A DNA stretch of 64,000 bases, from positions 2,480,001 through 2,544,000 of the forward strand of contig NZ_CP135922.1 in NCBI RefSeq assembly GCF_032399705.1, in the 5' to 3' direction. The translations under genes were made by a program, and so were the position numbers. How positions within the stretch are numbered: the first letter of the stretch is position 1; each line of letters starts with the position of its first letter. Below, piece after piece: positions 26,109 to 36,268 of this stretch. The stretch comes from Paenibacillus sp. BIC5C1 (GTDB lineage: Bacteria; Bacillota; Bacilli; Paenibacillales; Paenibacillaceae). Under the pieces are notes generated by a model. The model was not told where the DNA came from, ran no database searches, and saw only the letters and a program-made list of their open reading frames with translations.

Positions 26109-26876
26109 ATGATCAAACGGGTTCGGTCGTGGTGGAATGGGGCTGACAAGCAGGAAACGCTGACTATATCCGAGGATAATATCCCGCAGCACGTCGCCAT
26201 CATTATGGACGGCAATGGACGATGGGCGAAACGTTTGGGTCTCCCACGAATAGCTGGCCACCAGAATGGGATGAAGGCGGTCAAACGTGCGACCATCGCG
26301 GCGGATGAACTGGGCATCAAATATCTGACGATGTACGCTTTTTCGACAGAAAACTGGACGCGTCCAAAAGAAGAAGTGGATTTTCTGATGCGGCTTCCGC
26401 AAGAATTTTTGGCGATAGAGCTGGATGAGCTTATAGAAAAAAATGTACGCATCCGTATGATGGGCCAGGAGGAGCACTTACCTTCCCATACCATTAATGC
26501 TTTGCGTGAAGCTATTCGTCTTACGGAACATAACACAGGGCTTGTTTTGAATTTTGCAATGAACTACGGAAGTCGTCGCGAAATGACGGACTGTGTCAAA
26601 CAGATCGCTCTGCAGGTAAAGTCGGGGGAACTATCGGCAGACGATATTACGCCTGAACTCATTGACAGACATATGCTCACTGGGGATATGCCTGATCCGG
26701 ATTTGCTAATCCGGACGAGCGGAGAGTTGAGATTAAGCAATTTCATGCTTTGGCAGCTCGCATATAGCGAATTATGGTTTACGGATATATACTGGCCCGA
26801 ATTTGGCAAAAAGCATTTGCTTGAAGCAGTAGCCGAATATCAGCGCAGAACAAGGCGTTACGGCGGTTTGAAATAG
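26109..26876 (+). CDS. uppS: Undecaprenyl diphosphate synthase (isoprenyl transferase)
   Basis: UppS builds the C55 carrier lipid for peptidoglycan and wall polymers by cis-prenyl transfer. The 255-residue product has catalytic D34 in VAIIMDGNGRWAKRLGLPR, then TMYAFSTENWTRP, LNFAMNYGSRREM and the C-terminal DLLIRTSGELRLSNFMLWQL with YSELWFTDIYWPEF. GGAGGA lies nine bases upstream of the ATG. Confidence 0.97.
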   Translation: MIKRVRSWWNGADKQETLTISEDNIPQHVAIIMDGNGRWAKRLGLPRIAGHQNGMKAVKRATIAADELGIKYLTMYAFSTENWTRPKEEVDFLMRLPQEFLAIELDELIEKNVRIRMMGQEEHLPSHTINALREAIRLTEHNTGLVLNFAMNYGSRREMTDCVKQIALQVKSGELSADDITPELIDRHMLTGDMPDPDLLIRTSGELRLSNFMLWQLAYSELWFTDIYWPEFGKKHLLEAVAEYQRRTRRYGGLK

Positions 26877-26892
26877 ATGGAGGATGAAGCCG

Positions 26893-27687
26893 TTGAAACA
26901 GCGACTAACGACAGGAATCATAGCAGGTGTGTTATTTTTGGGTTTTTGCATGCTGGGCGGACCCTGGTACCATGGCTTGGTACTGCTTATGGCTCTCATC
27001 GGTTACTATGAATTTGTGAAAATGACCGGGGTACAGCCTTTTTCAGGTGTAGCCCTAATCGGTTATGCAGGTATCTTTGCGATTGTGTTTCCTTGGGAAA
27101 TGGTTTGGGAAGCCAGACCACTAACGTTATTCCAGATCGGATGGCTTGTGATGCTTGTATTAATGACGGCCTCTGTGGTAACTAAAAACAAAATTCCTGT
27201 AAACACTGTTGCCATGCTCTTTTTGGGAGTAATGTATATTGGAATCGGTTTTTATTACATCGCGGAATCCAGACATTTGCATCATGGGTTGTTCTGGACG
27301 TTTCTGCTTCTGGGCTCCATATGGGCAAGTGATGCAGGTGCCTACTTTGTAGGGAAACTTATCGGGAAGAACAAACTTTGGCCGTCGATCAGTCCTAATA
27401 AAACGGTGGAAGGTGCACTGGGTGGTATTGTGATCGCGGTAGTCACTTCTGTTGTTTTTGCATTGGTGTCAGACGGCTTGTTGTCTTGGCAAAGAGCGGT
27501 ATGGATTGGGATTGCATGCGCGGTTGTAGGACAAATGGGAGATCTGATTCAATCTGCTTACAAACGTGTGTATAACATCAAAGATTCCGGCACTTTGCTC
27601 CCGGGGCATGGCGGTATTCTGGATCGGTGCGACAGCTGGATTGTCGTTTTTCCATTCGTACATATACTAATGCTTCTGCCCTATTAA
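26893..27687 (+). CDS. cdsA: Phosphatidate cytidylyltransferase
   Basis: CdsA makes CDP-diacylglycerol from phosphatidic acid, the branch point for phospholipids. I start it at TTG 26893, nine bases after GGAGG (26879-26883); the ATG at 26884 touches that site directly. The product is about 264 residues with multiple membrane helices. It has the conserved C-terminal signature SAYKRVYNIKDSGTLLPGHG then GILDRCDSWIVVFP, with SDAGAYFVGKLIGKNKLWPS earlier. It follows uppS closely, as in B. subtilis. Confidence 0.95.
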   Translation: MKQRLTTGIIAGVLFLGFCMLGGPWYHGLVLLMALIGYYEFVKMTGVQPFSGVALIGYAGIFAIVFPWEMVWEARPLTLFQIGWLVMLVLMTASVVTKNKIPVNTVAMLFLGVMYIGIGFYYIAESRHLHHGLFWTFLLLGSIWASDAGAYFVGKLIGKNKLWPSISPNKTVEGALGGIVIAVVTSVVFALVSDGLLSWQRAVWIGIACAVVGQMGDLIQSAYKRVYNIKDSGTLLPGHGGILDRCDSWIVVFPFVHILMLLPY

Positions 27688-27703
27688 AAATGAGCACAAG
27701 CCA

Positions 27704-27724
27704 TATGACGAACTATTCGTCATA
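27704..27724 (+). other. Hairpin between cdsA and dxr
   Basis: TATGACGA (27704-27711) pairs perfectly with TCGTCATA (27717-27724) around a five-base loop. No T-run follows, so a processing or stabilising element is more likely than a terminator. Confidence 0.45.
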
Positions 27725-27754
27725 GGCATTGGATAAATAAAGATGAGGTGCAGC

Positions 27755-28894
27755 ATGAAAAAAATTGCGATTCTCGGGTCAACCGGTTCCATTGGAACTC
27801 AGACACTGGATGTAGTCGATATGCATCCCGAACGCTTTCAAGTAGAGGGACTGGCTGCTGGGAGCAATATAGAGCTGCTGATTGAGCAAGCGAAGCGTTA
27901 TCGACCCAAAAAGGTATCAGTTGGCTCAAAAGAGCTGGCAGAGGCCGTGGCACCGCACCTACCTGTCGAAACACAGCTTTTTTATGGCAAAGAAGGATTG
28001 GTAGAAGTTGCTGCCGGAACGGATGCAGATACGGTTGTTACTGCTGTAATGGGGAGTGTAGGGCTTGAGTCAACCCTGGCTGCTATTGATGCAGGCAAAA
28101 AGATCGGGCTGGCTAACAAAGAGACGCTAATTACAGCGGGTCACATTGTTACTGCAAGAGCGACTGCGAAAGGGGTACCGATTCTGCCTGTGGATAGTGA
28201 GCACTCGGCTATCTTCCAATGCTTGAATGGAGAACCTCGTGAACGCGTGATGGGAATTACACTTACGGCCTCTGGAGGATCGTTCCGTGATTTGACTCGT
28301 GAACAGCTCAAGGAAGTTACCGTAGAAGATGCACTGAAACATCCTAACTGGTCGATGGGGTCGAAGATTACGATAGACTCGGCGACGATGGTGAATAAAG
28401 GTCTGGAAGTTATTGAAGCGCATTGGCTGTTTGGACTAAGTTATGATCAGATTGATGTATTGCTTCACCCAGAGAGCATCATTCATTCCTACGTGGAGTT
28501 TAATGATACAAGCATTATTGCCCAGCTTGGCAATCCGGACATGCGTGTTCCCATTCAGTATGCACTGACCTATCCTGACCGCTTACCATCACCTTCACAA
28601 CGTCTATCCCTAACGCAAGTGGGCAAACTGCATTTCCGTGAGATGGATATGGAACGGTTCCCTTGTTTAAGAATGGCATACGAATGTGGTAAAATGGGAG
28701 GAACCGCAGCAACGGCGTTTAATGCAGCCAACGAGGTTGCTGTAGCACGTTTCTTGCGTAAAGAGATTTCGTTCCTTAAAATAGAGGATATTATTGCTTC
28801 TGTGCTGGAAGCACACCGCAATGTGGACGAGCCTGATCTGGAGGAAATCGCAAGATGTGATCAGGAGAGCCGTCAACTTGCGTTCAGTCTGTAA
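27755..28894 (+). CDS. dxr: 1-deoxy-D-xylulose 5-phosphate reductoisomerase
   Basis: Dxr makes methylerythritol phosphate in the non-mevalonate isoprenoid pathway, feeding UppS. ATG 27755 follows GAGGTG; an ATG at 27743 precedes that site. The 379-residue product has the NADPH-binding start KKIAILGSTGSIGTQTLDVV, the metal site VDSEHSAIFQCL, the substrate loop ASGGSFRDL and HPNWSMGSKITIDSATMVNK with GLEVIEAHWLF. It stands between cdsA and rseP. Confidence 0.97.
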   Translation: MKKIAILGSTGSIGTQTLDVVDMHPERFQVEGLAAGSNIELLIEQAKRYRPKKVSVGSKELAEAVAPHLPVETQLFYGKEGLVEVAAGTDADTVVTAVMGSVGLESTLAAIDAGKKIGLANKETLITAGHIVTARATAKGVPILPVDSEHSAIFQCLNGEPRERVMGITLTASGGSFRDLTREQLKEVTVEDALKHPNWSMGSKITIDSATMVNKGLEVIEAHWLFGLSYDQIDVLLHPESIIHSYVEFNDTSIIAQLGNPDMRVPIQYALTYPDRLPSPSQRLSLTQVGKLHFREMDMERFPCLRMAYECGKMGGTAATAFNAANEVAVARFLRKEISFLKIEDIIASVLEAHRNVDEPDLEEIARCDQESRQLAFSL

Positions 28895-28925
28895 TCTCTT
28901 TTTTCAAGATAAAATGGAAGAAGTG

Positions 28926-28950
28926 ATTCTCTTGTGCAGCATCAGAGAAT
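28926..28950 (+). other. Hairpin between dxr and rseP
   Basis: ATTCTCT (28926-28932) pairs with AGAGAAT (28944-28950). There is no T-run directly after it. It may stabilise or separate the dxr message. Confidence 0.35.
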
Positions 28951-29007
28951 AATGATAATCTAAAGGGACAGACTGCGGTTCGTGCCGTGAAGGAGGATGG
29001 ATAGGGA

Positions 29008-30279
29008 TTGGAAACCATACAAGTGGTATTTCTAACGGTGCTCATGTTCTTTGTCATCGTGACGGTTCATGAATGGGGACATTATTATTTTGCCAAACGC
29101 GCCGGTATTCTTGTACGGGAATTTGCGATCGGTTTTGGTCCCAAATTGTTCTCATATAAAAGAAACGAGACCCAGTTCACATTGCGTCTACTGCCTTTTG
29201 GCGGGTATGCACGTATGGCTGGGGAAGACCCGGAACTGGTAGAAATTCAAGAAGGTCAGACAATTGCAGTAAGGTCGGCTGATGACCAAGTCAAAATGAT
29301 CTACCTCGATCAATTGGATAATCGAAAAAATGTAATTCGTGGTGAAGTGATCTCCATTGATATGGAGAATGCATTGAAATTGCAACTCGATGTGGATGGC
29401 GAAATTCAGCAGTACCGGATACATCCGCAAGCGATGCTCGTGAGTCGTGGAAAACAAACGCAGATTGCACCGAAAGATCGCCAATTCGGCAGTAAAACGG
29501 TGGGTCAGCGGGCAATGGCGATTTTTGCCGGACCCCTCATGAATTTCATCCTGGCATTTGTTTTATTTGCAGTCTACGCACAGATGGCTGGGGTTCCAGT
29601 TGAGAATCCGAAAAATCTGGAAATTGGTGAAGTGCTTGAAGGTGGAGCTGCCTACCAAGCGAACCTGCAAAAGGGGGATATCATTGAGACAATCAATGGT
29701 ACGGCCATCGGCACGGATTCGCAAAAAATGGTCAGCATGATTGCTGATTCCAAAGACAAGCCGATGGAGTGGACGCTGCGCCGGGGGAATGAAACGTTTA
29801 ATATCACGATTACTCCTCGAGCGGTAGAAGGCCAGGAAGGCGGTAAAGTTGGTATTGTACCTACGCTACCAACCCGTTCTGTTGGATTTGTAGAAACATT
29901 TAAAGTGTCCGGCGTAGCCATGGTGGATACAACCAGAGTGATTTTTGAAGGATTCAGACATCTCATTAATCAATTTAACATGGACGATATCGGTGGTCCG
30001 GTGCGTACATTTGAGGTTACGGGCCAAATTGCAAAACAGGGTATTGAGCAATTAACCAGATGGGCTGCCATTTTGAGCCTTTATCTTGGTATCTTCAACT
30101 TGTTGCCTATTCCTGCGCTTGACGGAAGCCGTTTGGTTTTCCTGGGGATTGAGGCGCTTCGTGGCAGACCCGTTGACCCGAACCGGGAAGGTATGGTTCA
30201 TTTTGTCGGCTTCGCCATGTTGTTTGTACTGATGCTGGCAGTAACATACAATGATATATTACGATTAATTAACGGATAA
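29008..30279 (+). CDS. rseP: Site-2 intramembrane metalloprotease RseP/RasP
   Basis: RasP cuts membrane substrates such as anti-sigma factors and leftover signal peptides. The 423-residue product starts at TTG 29008 after GGAGG. It has the zinc motif H21-E22-W-G-H25 in the first membrane helix, an inserted segment at about residues 75-150, a PDZ domain at about residues 195-275 (GEVLEGGAAYQANLQKGDII), and the second active-site motif FNLLPIPALDGSRLVFLGIE. A membrane helix closes the protein. Confidence 0.95.
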   Translation: METIQVVFLTVLMFFVIVTVHEWGHYYFAKRAGILVREFAIGFGPKLFSYKRNETQFTLRLLPFGGYARMAGEDPELVEIQEGQTIAVRSADDQVKMIYLDQLDNRKNVIRGEVISIDMENALKLQLDVDGEIQQYRIHPQAMLVSRGKQTQIAPKDRQFGSKTVGQRAMAIFAGPLMNFILAFVLFAVYAQMAGVPVENPKNLEIGEVLEGGAAYQANLQKGDIIETINGTAIGTDSQKMVSMIADSKDKPMEWTLRRGNETFNITITPRAVEGQEGGKVGIVPTLPTRSVGFVETFKVSGVAMVDTTRVIFEGFRHLINQFNMDDIGGPVRTFEVTGQIAKQGIEQLTRWAAILSLYLGIFNLLPIPALDGSRLVFLGIEALRGRPVDPNREGMVHFVGFAMLFVLMLAVTYNDILRLING

Positions 30280-30288
30280 TTATGGTTT

Positions 30289-30317
30289 GACTACGCTCTG
30301 ACTTTTCAGAGAGAGTC
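30289..30317 (+). other. Hairpin between rseP and proS
   Basis: GACT (30289-30292) with AGTC (30314-30317) encloses CTCTGA paired with TCAGAG. There is no T-run. It lies just before the proS ribosome site and could affect proS translation or mRNA stability. Confidence 0.4.
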
Positions 30318-30341
30318 GTTATGGGAGGACGCTGGAGTCTT

Positions 30342-31796
30342 ATGTCAAAGGAAAATGATAAACAGTTCGTGACTGAAATTACACCTCAGGGCGAGGATTT
30401 CTCACGCTGGTACATTGATGTTATTAAAAAAGCTGATCTCATGGACTATTCGCCCGTACGCGGTTGTATTGTTTTCAAACCAGACGGGTTCGAAATCTGG
30501 GAGCACATTAAGGATGAGATGGACCGCCGTTTCCGTGAAACCGGCCATCGTAATGCTTACTTCCCGATGTTCATTCCGGAGAGCTTTTTCCAAAAAGAAA
30601 AAGAACATGTTGAAGGCTTCAATCCCGAATTGCCATGGGTAACGGAAGCAGGCGGAGAAAAGCTGGAAGAACGTCTGGCGATTCGCCCAACCTCGGAAAC
30701 CATTATTGGCCACATGTACTCCAAGTGGATTCAGTCGTATCGTGACTTGCCAGTACTGATCAACCAATGGGCTAACGTGGTTCGCTGGGAGAAGAGAACA
30801 CTGCCTTTCCTTCGCACAAGTGAATTCTTATGGCAAGAGGGCCATACGGCTCATGAGACGGAAGAAGAAGCACGTGAAGAGACGATGAAAATGCTTGAAA
30901 TTTACCGTGAAGTTGTGGAAGAATATCTGGCGATCCCCGTTATTACGGGTCAGAAAACAAAATCCGAGAAATTTGCAGGTGCTGTAGACACCTTCTCCAT
31001 CGAAGCGATGATGAAGGATGGGCGTGCGGTACAAGCCGGAACTTCTCATTATATGGGTACGAATTTTGCAAAAGCATTTGAGATTCAGTATCTTAGCCGT
31101 AACAACGTGCTGGAACTGGCTCACACCACTTCATGGGGAACAAGTACACGTTTGATCGGTGCGTTAATCATGGTTCATGGAGATGACCGTGGTCTGGTTC
31201 TTCCTCCTAAAGTTGCACCAACACAAGTCGTCATGATTCCAATTGGACCGCCAAAAACACGTGATGCTGTTGTAGGCCGTGCGGACGAGTTGTTTGCTGA
31301 GCTGAAACAGGCGGGGATTCGTGTGAAAATGGATGATCGCAGTGATGTTCGTCCAGGCTGGAAATTCAATGAATACGAGATGCGTGGTGTTCCTATTCGT
31401 CTCGAAATTGGTCCGCGTGATATGGAGAACGGTGTATGTGTTCTCGTTTCTCGGATTACTGGAGAGAAGAAAGTTGTTGAACAAGCCAATCTGGTAGAAG
31501 AAATCCAGACGATGCTGACTCAGGTGCAAGCCGATATGCTGCAACGTGCCCGCACGTTTATGTCGGACAACTTCTACTCTGTAGATACGCTTGATGAGAT
31601 GAAGGAATTGATGGAAAACAAACGCGGGTTCACACTGGCTGGATGGTGCGGTTCAGAAGCTTGCGAAGATAAAGTAAGAGAAGTAACAGGTGCAACAAGC
31701 CGGAATATTCCGTTCCAGCCTGCGGAAGAAAAGCATACGTGCCTGGCTTGTGGTGAACAAGCGAAACACACGGTAGTGTTTGCAAGAGCGTACTAA
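30342..31796 (+). CDS. proS: Prolyl-tRNA synthetase, archaeal/eukaryotic type
   Basis: ProS charges tRNA-Pro. ATG 30342 starts the family-like N-terminus SKENDKQFVTEITPQGEDFS; 484 residues in all. Class II motifs are visible: motif 2 (WEKRTLPFLRTSEFLWQEGH) and AGTSHYMGTNFAKAFEIQYL, plus GTSTRLIGALIMVHGDDRGL. The C-terminus includes a Cys-rich end (CGSEAC, then CLACGEQAKHTVVFARAY). It lacks the INS editing domain that lies between motifs 2 and 3 in the bacterial type, and is therefore shorter than the B. subtilis enzyme. The locus (rseP-proS-polC) is nevertheless the standard one. Confidence 0.94.
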   Translation: MSKENDKQFVTEITPQGEDFSRWYIDVIKKADLMDYSPVRGCIVFKPDGFEIWEHIKDEMDRRFRETGHRNAYFPMFIPESFFQKEKEHVEGFNPELPWVTEAGGEKLEERLAIRPTSETIIGHMYSKWIQSYRDLPVLINQWANVVRWEKRTLPFLRTSEFLWQEGHTAHETEEEAREETMKMLEIYREVVEEYLAIPVITGQKTKSEKFAGAVDTFSIEAMMKDGRAVQAGTSHYMGTNFAKAFEIQYLSRNNVLELAHTTSWGTSTRLIGALIMVHGDDRGLVLPPKVAPTQVVMIPIGPPKTRDAVVGRADELFAELKQAGIRVKMDDRSDVRPGWKFNEYEMRGVPIRLEIGPRDMENGVCVLVSRITGEKKVVEQANLVEEIQTMLTQVQADMLQRARTFMSDNFYSVDTLDEMKELMENKRGFTLAGWCGSEACEDKVREVTGATSRNIPFQPAEEKHTCLACGEQAKHTVVFARAY

Positions 31797-31948
31797 GTCA
31801 GGAAGACTTGACTAACAGCACTTATTCACCGTAAGAGTAAGGAATGGAGAGCTTCTGTCGGATAAAATGAGTCGGTGCGGGTTCGGATCGGGGACATTTT
31901 TGAATGCAGAGGCTTTTCCTGTTTTAAGGGGGTACAAGGAGGAACACG

Positions 31949-34900
31949 ATGAGTGGATTCGAGGAGAAGAGAAAACGGTTTGAGTTGTTGATGAAACAGA
32001 CGGAGCTTCCAGCAGGCCTGATAGAGCCCTACTTTTTGGATGGATGGATTGAACGGGTGGAGACAAGCCGTAGCAATCGCGACTGGACTATTGTGATTGC
32101 AAAGGATACCTTGGTTCCTGCTCCAATCTATCGTACATTTTGCCTGCATATCCAAGAGAAAATGAATCATATTTCCAAGATTACGTTTGGCTTCAAATAT
32201 AGTGAGCAGGTCGCGATTGGTGATATTGTCAGTGAGTATTGGAATCTGTTTCTTGAATGGGTTACACGAGAGATCCCATCGGTTAATGGTTGGATGAATC
32301 GTACCAAGTTTGAATGTGAAGCGGATCTGCTGCAATTGACCATGAGTGATGCCATGTCGATGGAGCTTGCGAAGAAGAAGCAGATCGATCAGGCTATAAC
32401 CACTTTTTATGATAAGTATTTTCAATTGCCTTTGCGGGTCAAATTGCTGGTTGGTGAGGTTGAAAGCAATAAAGAGGCGATGGAACAATTCCAGCTCAAG
32501 AAGCGGGAAGAAGAGCTTCAAGTCATTGAGCAGATGATGAGTGAAGTGGACTCGGAAATGCCTGAAGAGGAAGAACAAGGCGATGTTCGCTTACAAATGG
32601 GATATGAAATCAAGGAACCAGCTGTACCTATGCAGGAAATTCAAGATGAAGAGAAAAAGGTTACGTTGCAGGGGACGGTCTTCGGTCTGGATCGCAAGGA
32701 ATTGCGGAACGGGAATACCCTGTTTACTTTTTATCTGACGGATTTCACGGATTCCATGCAAATGAAGATGTTTGCCAAAACAAAAGAGGATGTCAAAATC
32801 CTCAGCTTGCTGGCTAATGGAAAATGGGTAAAAGTCCGTGGGCGCGTTGAATACGACCGGTTTATGCAAATTCCGGAACTGGCCATGATTCCTTCAGATT
32901 TGATGGAAGTAAAGGCACCGCCATCCCGTAAGGATAATGCAGCTGAGAAACGGGTTGAGTTCCACCTGCACTCCACAATGAGTACAATGGATGCCGTAAC
33001 TTCAATCGACAAATACGTAAAGACTGCAGCGGAATGGGGACACAAAGCAATCGCGGTCAGTGATCATGGCGGTGTGCAGGTGTATCCGGAGGCGTCCAAA
33101 GCGGCCAAGAAAAACGGAATCAAAATGATCTACGGCCTCGAGGCCAATGTGGTGAACGATTCGGTTGCTGTTGTTATGGCACCGCAGCCTTTGGAACTCA
33201 AATCAGCAACATATATCGTTTTTGATATTGAGACCACAGGTCTGTCTGTAACCCAGAACAAGATCATCGAGATTGCGGCAGTGAAGGTAGAGGATGGTAA
33301 AGAAATTGACCGCTTTGCTACGTTTGTAAATCCGCATGAGCGCATCCCATATAACATTCAGCAGTTGACTAACATTAACGATGAAATGGTAAAGGATGCA
33401 CCTGAGCTAGAACCGGTTATCCATGATTTTGTGAAGTTTGCCGGAGATGGCGTATTGGTTGCGCATAATGCGCGATTCGATATGGGCTTTATTCAGGCTT
33501 CGCTGAAACAGCTTGGCATGCCTGAGCTTCAGAACCCTGTACTCGATACGTTGGAACTGGCACGGTTGTTATATCCAAAAATGAAGAACCACCGTCTGAA
33601 TACGCTGGCGGATAAATATAAAGTAGCACTGGAAAGTCATCACCGGGCGATTGATGATACGATTGCGCTTGCAGGTATACTGAATGGATTGGTTAATGAT
33701 GCCGCCCAGATGAAAGGTCTGACCATGCTTGATCGTCTTAATGATTATGTCGGAGTTGACCTTTCAAATACGCGTCCATTCCATTGCGGAATCTATGCTT
33801 TGAACGATGTCGGTAAAAAGAATCTTTATAAACTGGTATCACTTTCCCATACGGAGCATTTCAAACGGGTGCCTTGTATTCCAAAATCGAAGCTGATCAA
33901 TTTGCGTGAAGGTCTCATTATTTTATCTGGTTGTGAAAAAGGCGAATTTTTCGAGGCTGTGCTGAACAAATCTCTTGAAGAAGCGGAAGAGATAGCGCAT
34001 TTCTATGACATTCTGGAGATCCAGCCTTTGACGATGTACATGCATTTGGTGGATAAAGGGCTGGTAGCTACACCTGAGGAACTAAAGCTCGCGGTTCGTA
34101 AAGTTGTTGACATCGGTCAAAAATTGGGGAAACCGGTCATAGCCACAGGTAACGTTCATTACCTGGAGCCGCGCGACAAACTATATCGGGATATCACCAT
34201 TCATGGAATTACAGGCTTCAGCCCGCTTAAAGATCAACGCAAACCGGACGCTCACTTAAGAACGACAGATGAAATGCTGGAAGAGTTCCAGTACCTGGGC
34301 CAAGATAAAGCCTACGAAGTCGTTGTTACGAATACGGTTGAATTGGCGGATCGGTTCGAGGAAATCAAGCTGTTCCCGGATAAGCTGTTCACTCCGATTC
34401 TGGAAGGTGCAGACGATGAAATCCGTAATACCTGCTATAATACCGCCAAGTCGATTTATGGTGAGGAACTACCGGAAGTCATTGTGGCACGACTGGAGAA
34501 AGAACTGAATCCCATCATCAAATATGGTTTTTCTGCCAACTATCTGATCTCGGAACGTTTGGTTAAAAAATCGAATCAGGACGGTTATCTTGTTGGCTCG
34601 AGGGGATCAGTTGGTTCGTCTGTAGTTGCTACTTTCTTGGGGATTTCCGAGGTTAATCCGTTGCCAGCACACTATATTTGTGTGAATCCGGAGTGTAAGC
34701 ACAGTGAGTGGTTCCTCGACGGAAGCGTGCCGAGTGGATTTGACCTTCCTGAGAAAGAATGCCCTGATTGTGGAGGCCGATTAAAAGGCGAAGGGCAGGA
34801 TATTCCGTTTGAGACTTTCCTAGGTTTTAAAGGGGACAAAGTTCCCGATATTGACTTGAACTTCTCGGGTGATTATCAGCCGCATGCCCATAACTATACG

Positions 34901-36268
34901 AAGGTGCTTTTCAGCGAAAAGAGTGTGTTCCGTGCGGGCACAATTGGTACAGTAGCTGAGAAAACAGCATTTGGTTTTGCCAAGAAATATGAGGAAGAAC
35001 ATCATAAGAAATGGCGCGGAGCAGAATTGAACCGTTTGGCCTCAGGTTGTACCGGGGTTAAACGTAGTACAGGGCAGCATCCCGGTGGTATTGTTGTTGT
35101 ACCGGATTATATTGAAGTGGAAGATGTAACGCCTGTACAATTCCCGGCGGATGACGTTAATGCGGAGTGGAAAACAACACACTTTGACTATCACGCCTTC
35201 GAAGAGAACTTGCTAAAACTCGATATTCTGGGGCACGATGATCCAACTATGATGCGGATGCTGCAGGATTTGACGGGTATTGATCCAACGACCATTCCGA
35301 TGAATGATCCTAAGGTCATGAGCATGTTCAACTCTACAGAGGCACTCGGCGTTACGCCAGAGCAGATTCGTTCACCAGTTGCCACTTTTGGTGTACCAGA
35401 GATGGGGACGAAGTTTGTACGTCAGATGCTTATCGAATCTCAGCCTTCGTCTTTTGCCGATCTACTCCAGATTTCCGGATTGTCTCATGGTACGGGGGTA
35501 TGGCTTGGTAATGCACAAGATTTAATTAAAAATGGAACTTGTAATATCAAAACGGTGATTGGTTGCCGGGATGATATCATGTTGTTCCTGATCTATAAAG
35601 CGGGCATGGACGCCAGTCTTGCCTTTAAAATCACGGAGAGTGTGCGTAAGGGACGTGGTTTGCCGCAAGAATGGATTGATGAGATGAAAAATTGCAAGGT
35701 GCCGCAATGGTACATTGATTCCTGTCTTAAAATCCAGTACATGTTTCCAAAGGCCCACGCGGCCGCCTATGTTATCTCGGCAGTGCGCACAGCCTTCTTT
35801 AAGCTGTATCACCCAATTGAATACTACGCGACATACTTCACAGTTCGTGCGGATGAGTTTGACATTGAACTGGTATGTCAGGGCTATGAGCCCATCTATC
35901 GGAAGATCGTAGAGATTGAACAATTAGGTTTCCAGGCACCGCCAAAAGAAAAAAATATGCTGCCTGTCCTTGAGATGGCATTGGAAATGGCAGCACGCGG
36001 ATTCTCGCTCAAGCCGATTGATCTGTATCGTTCGGAAGCGACGAAGTTTATCGTTGACGGAAATTCACTTATTCCTCCGTTTTCGGCACTGGGAGGAATC
36101 GGGGATAATGCTGCACGCAATATCGCTGCGGCAAGAGAACATGGAGAATTCCTATCGATTGAAGATTTCCAGCAGAAGTCCAAAGCAAGTAAAACAATTG
36201 TTGAATTGCTGACGGGCATGGGATGCTTCCGTGGTTTGCCGGAAAGCAATCAATTATCCTTGTTCTAA
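31949..36268 (+). CDS. polC: DNA polymerase III alpha subunit, PolC type
   Basis: PolC is the main replicative polymerase of low-GC Gram-positives, with built-in proofreading. The 1439-residue product has an N-terminal domain, an OB fold at about residues 235-320, and a PHP domain (VEFHLHSTMSTMDAVTS near 335). A DnaQ-like exonuclease is inserted into the PHP part (FDIETTGLSVTQNKIIEIAA near 425). A zinc-binding pair follows (CVNPECKHSEW and CPDCGG near 911-935), then the palm with PDIDLNFSGDYQPHAHNY near 966. The end (PESNQLSLF) resembles a sliding-clamp binding peptide. AGGAGG precedes the ATG. Confidence 0.98.
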   Translation: MSGFEEKRKRFELLMKQTELPAGLIEPYFLDGWIERVETSRSNRDWTIVIAKDTLVPAPIYRTFCLHIQEKMNHISKITFGFKYSEQVAIGDIVSEYWNLFLEWVTREIPSVNGWMNRTKFECEADLLQLTMSDAMSMELAKKKQIDQAITTFYDKYFQLPLRVKLLVGEVESNKEAMEQFQLKKREEELQVIEQMMSEVDSEMPEEEEQGDVRLQMGYEIKEPAVPMQEIQDEEKKVTLQGTVFGLDRKELRNGNTLFTFYLTDFTDSMQMKMFAKTKEDVKILSLLANGKWVKVRGRVEYDRFMQIPELAMIPSDLMEVKAPPSRKDNAAEKRVEFHLHSTMSTMDAVTSIDKYVKTAAEWGHKAIAVSDHGGVQVYPEASKAAKKNGIKMIYGLEANVVNDSVAVVMAPQPLELKSATYIVFDIETTGLSVTQNKIIEIAAVKVEDGKEIDRFATFVNPHERIPYNIQQLTNINDEMVKDAPELEPVIHDFVKFAGDGVLVAHNARFDMGFIQASLKQLGMPELQNPVLDTLELARLLYPKMKNHRLNTLADKYKVALESHHRAIDDTIALAGILNGLVNDAAQMKGLTMLDRLNDYVGVDLSNTRPFHCGIYALNDVGKKNLYKLVSLSHTEHFKRVPCIPKSKLINLREGLIILSGCEKGEFFEAVLNKSLEEAEEIAHFYDILEIQPLTMYMHLVDKGLVATPEELKLAVRKVVDIGQKLGKPVIATGNVHYLEPRDKLYRDITIHGITGFSPLKDQRKPDAHLRTTDEMLEEFQYLGQDKAYEVVVTNTVELADRFEEIKLFPDKLFTPILEGADDEIRNTCYNTAKSIYGEELPEVIVARLEKELNPIIKYGFSANYLISERLVKKSNQDGYLVGSRGSVGSSVVATFLGISEVNPLPAHYICVNPECKHSEWFLDGSVPSGFDLPEKECPDCGGRLKGEGQDIPFETFLGFKGDKVPDIDLNFSGDYQPHAHNYTKVLFSEKSVFRAGTIGTVAEKTAFGFAKKYEEEHHKKWRGAELNRLASGCTGVKRSTGQHPGGIVVVPDYIEVEDVTPVQFPADDVNAEWKTTHFDYHAFEENLLKLDILGHDDPTMMRMLQDLTGIDPTTIPMNDPKVMSMFNSTEALGVTPEQIRSPVATFGVPEMGTKFVRQMLIESQPSSFADLLQISGLSHGTGVWLGNAQDLIKNGTCNIKTVIGCRDDIMLFLIYKAGMDASLAFKITESVRKGRGLPQEWIDEMKNCKVPQWYIDSCLKIQYMFPKAHAAAYVISAVRTAFFKLYHPIEYYATYFTVRADEFDIELVCQGYEPIYRKIVEIEQLGFQAPPKEKNMLPVLEMALEMAARGFSLKPIDLYRSEATKFIVDGNSLIPPFSALGGIGDNAARNIAAAREHGEFLSIEDFQQKSKASKTIVELLTGMGCFRGLPESNQLSLF

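Noticed and set aside
31807..31836. Sigma-A promoter before polC (TTGACT with TAAGAG)
   Set aside because: The -10 is poor and proS read-through can supply polC; not supported enough to list.
31826..32578. Open frame on the - strand across the polC start
   Set aside because: Antisense to the polC N-terminus, with no start signal or recognisable protein features.
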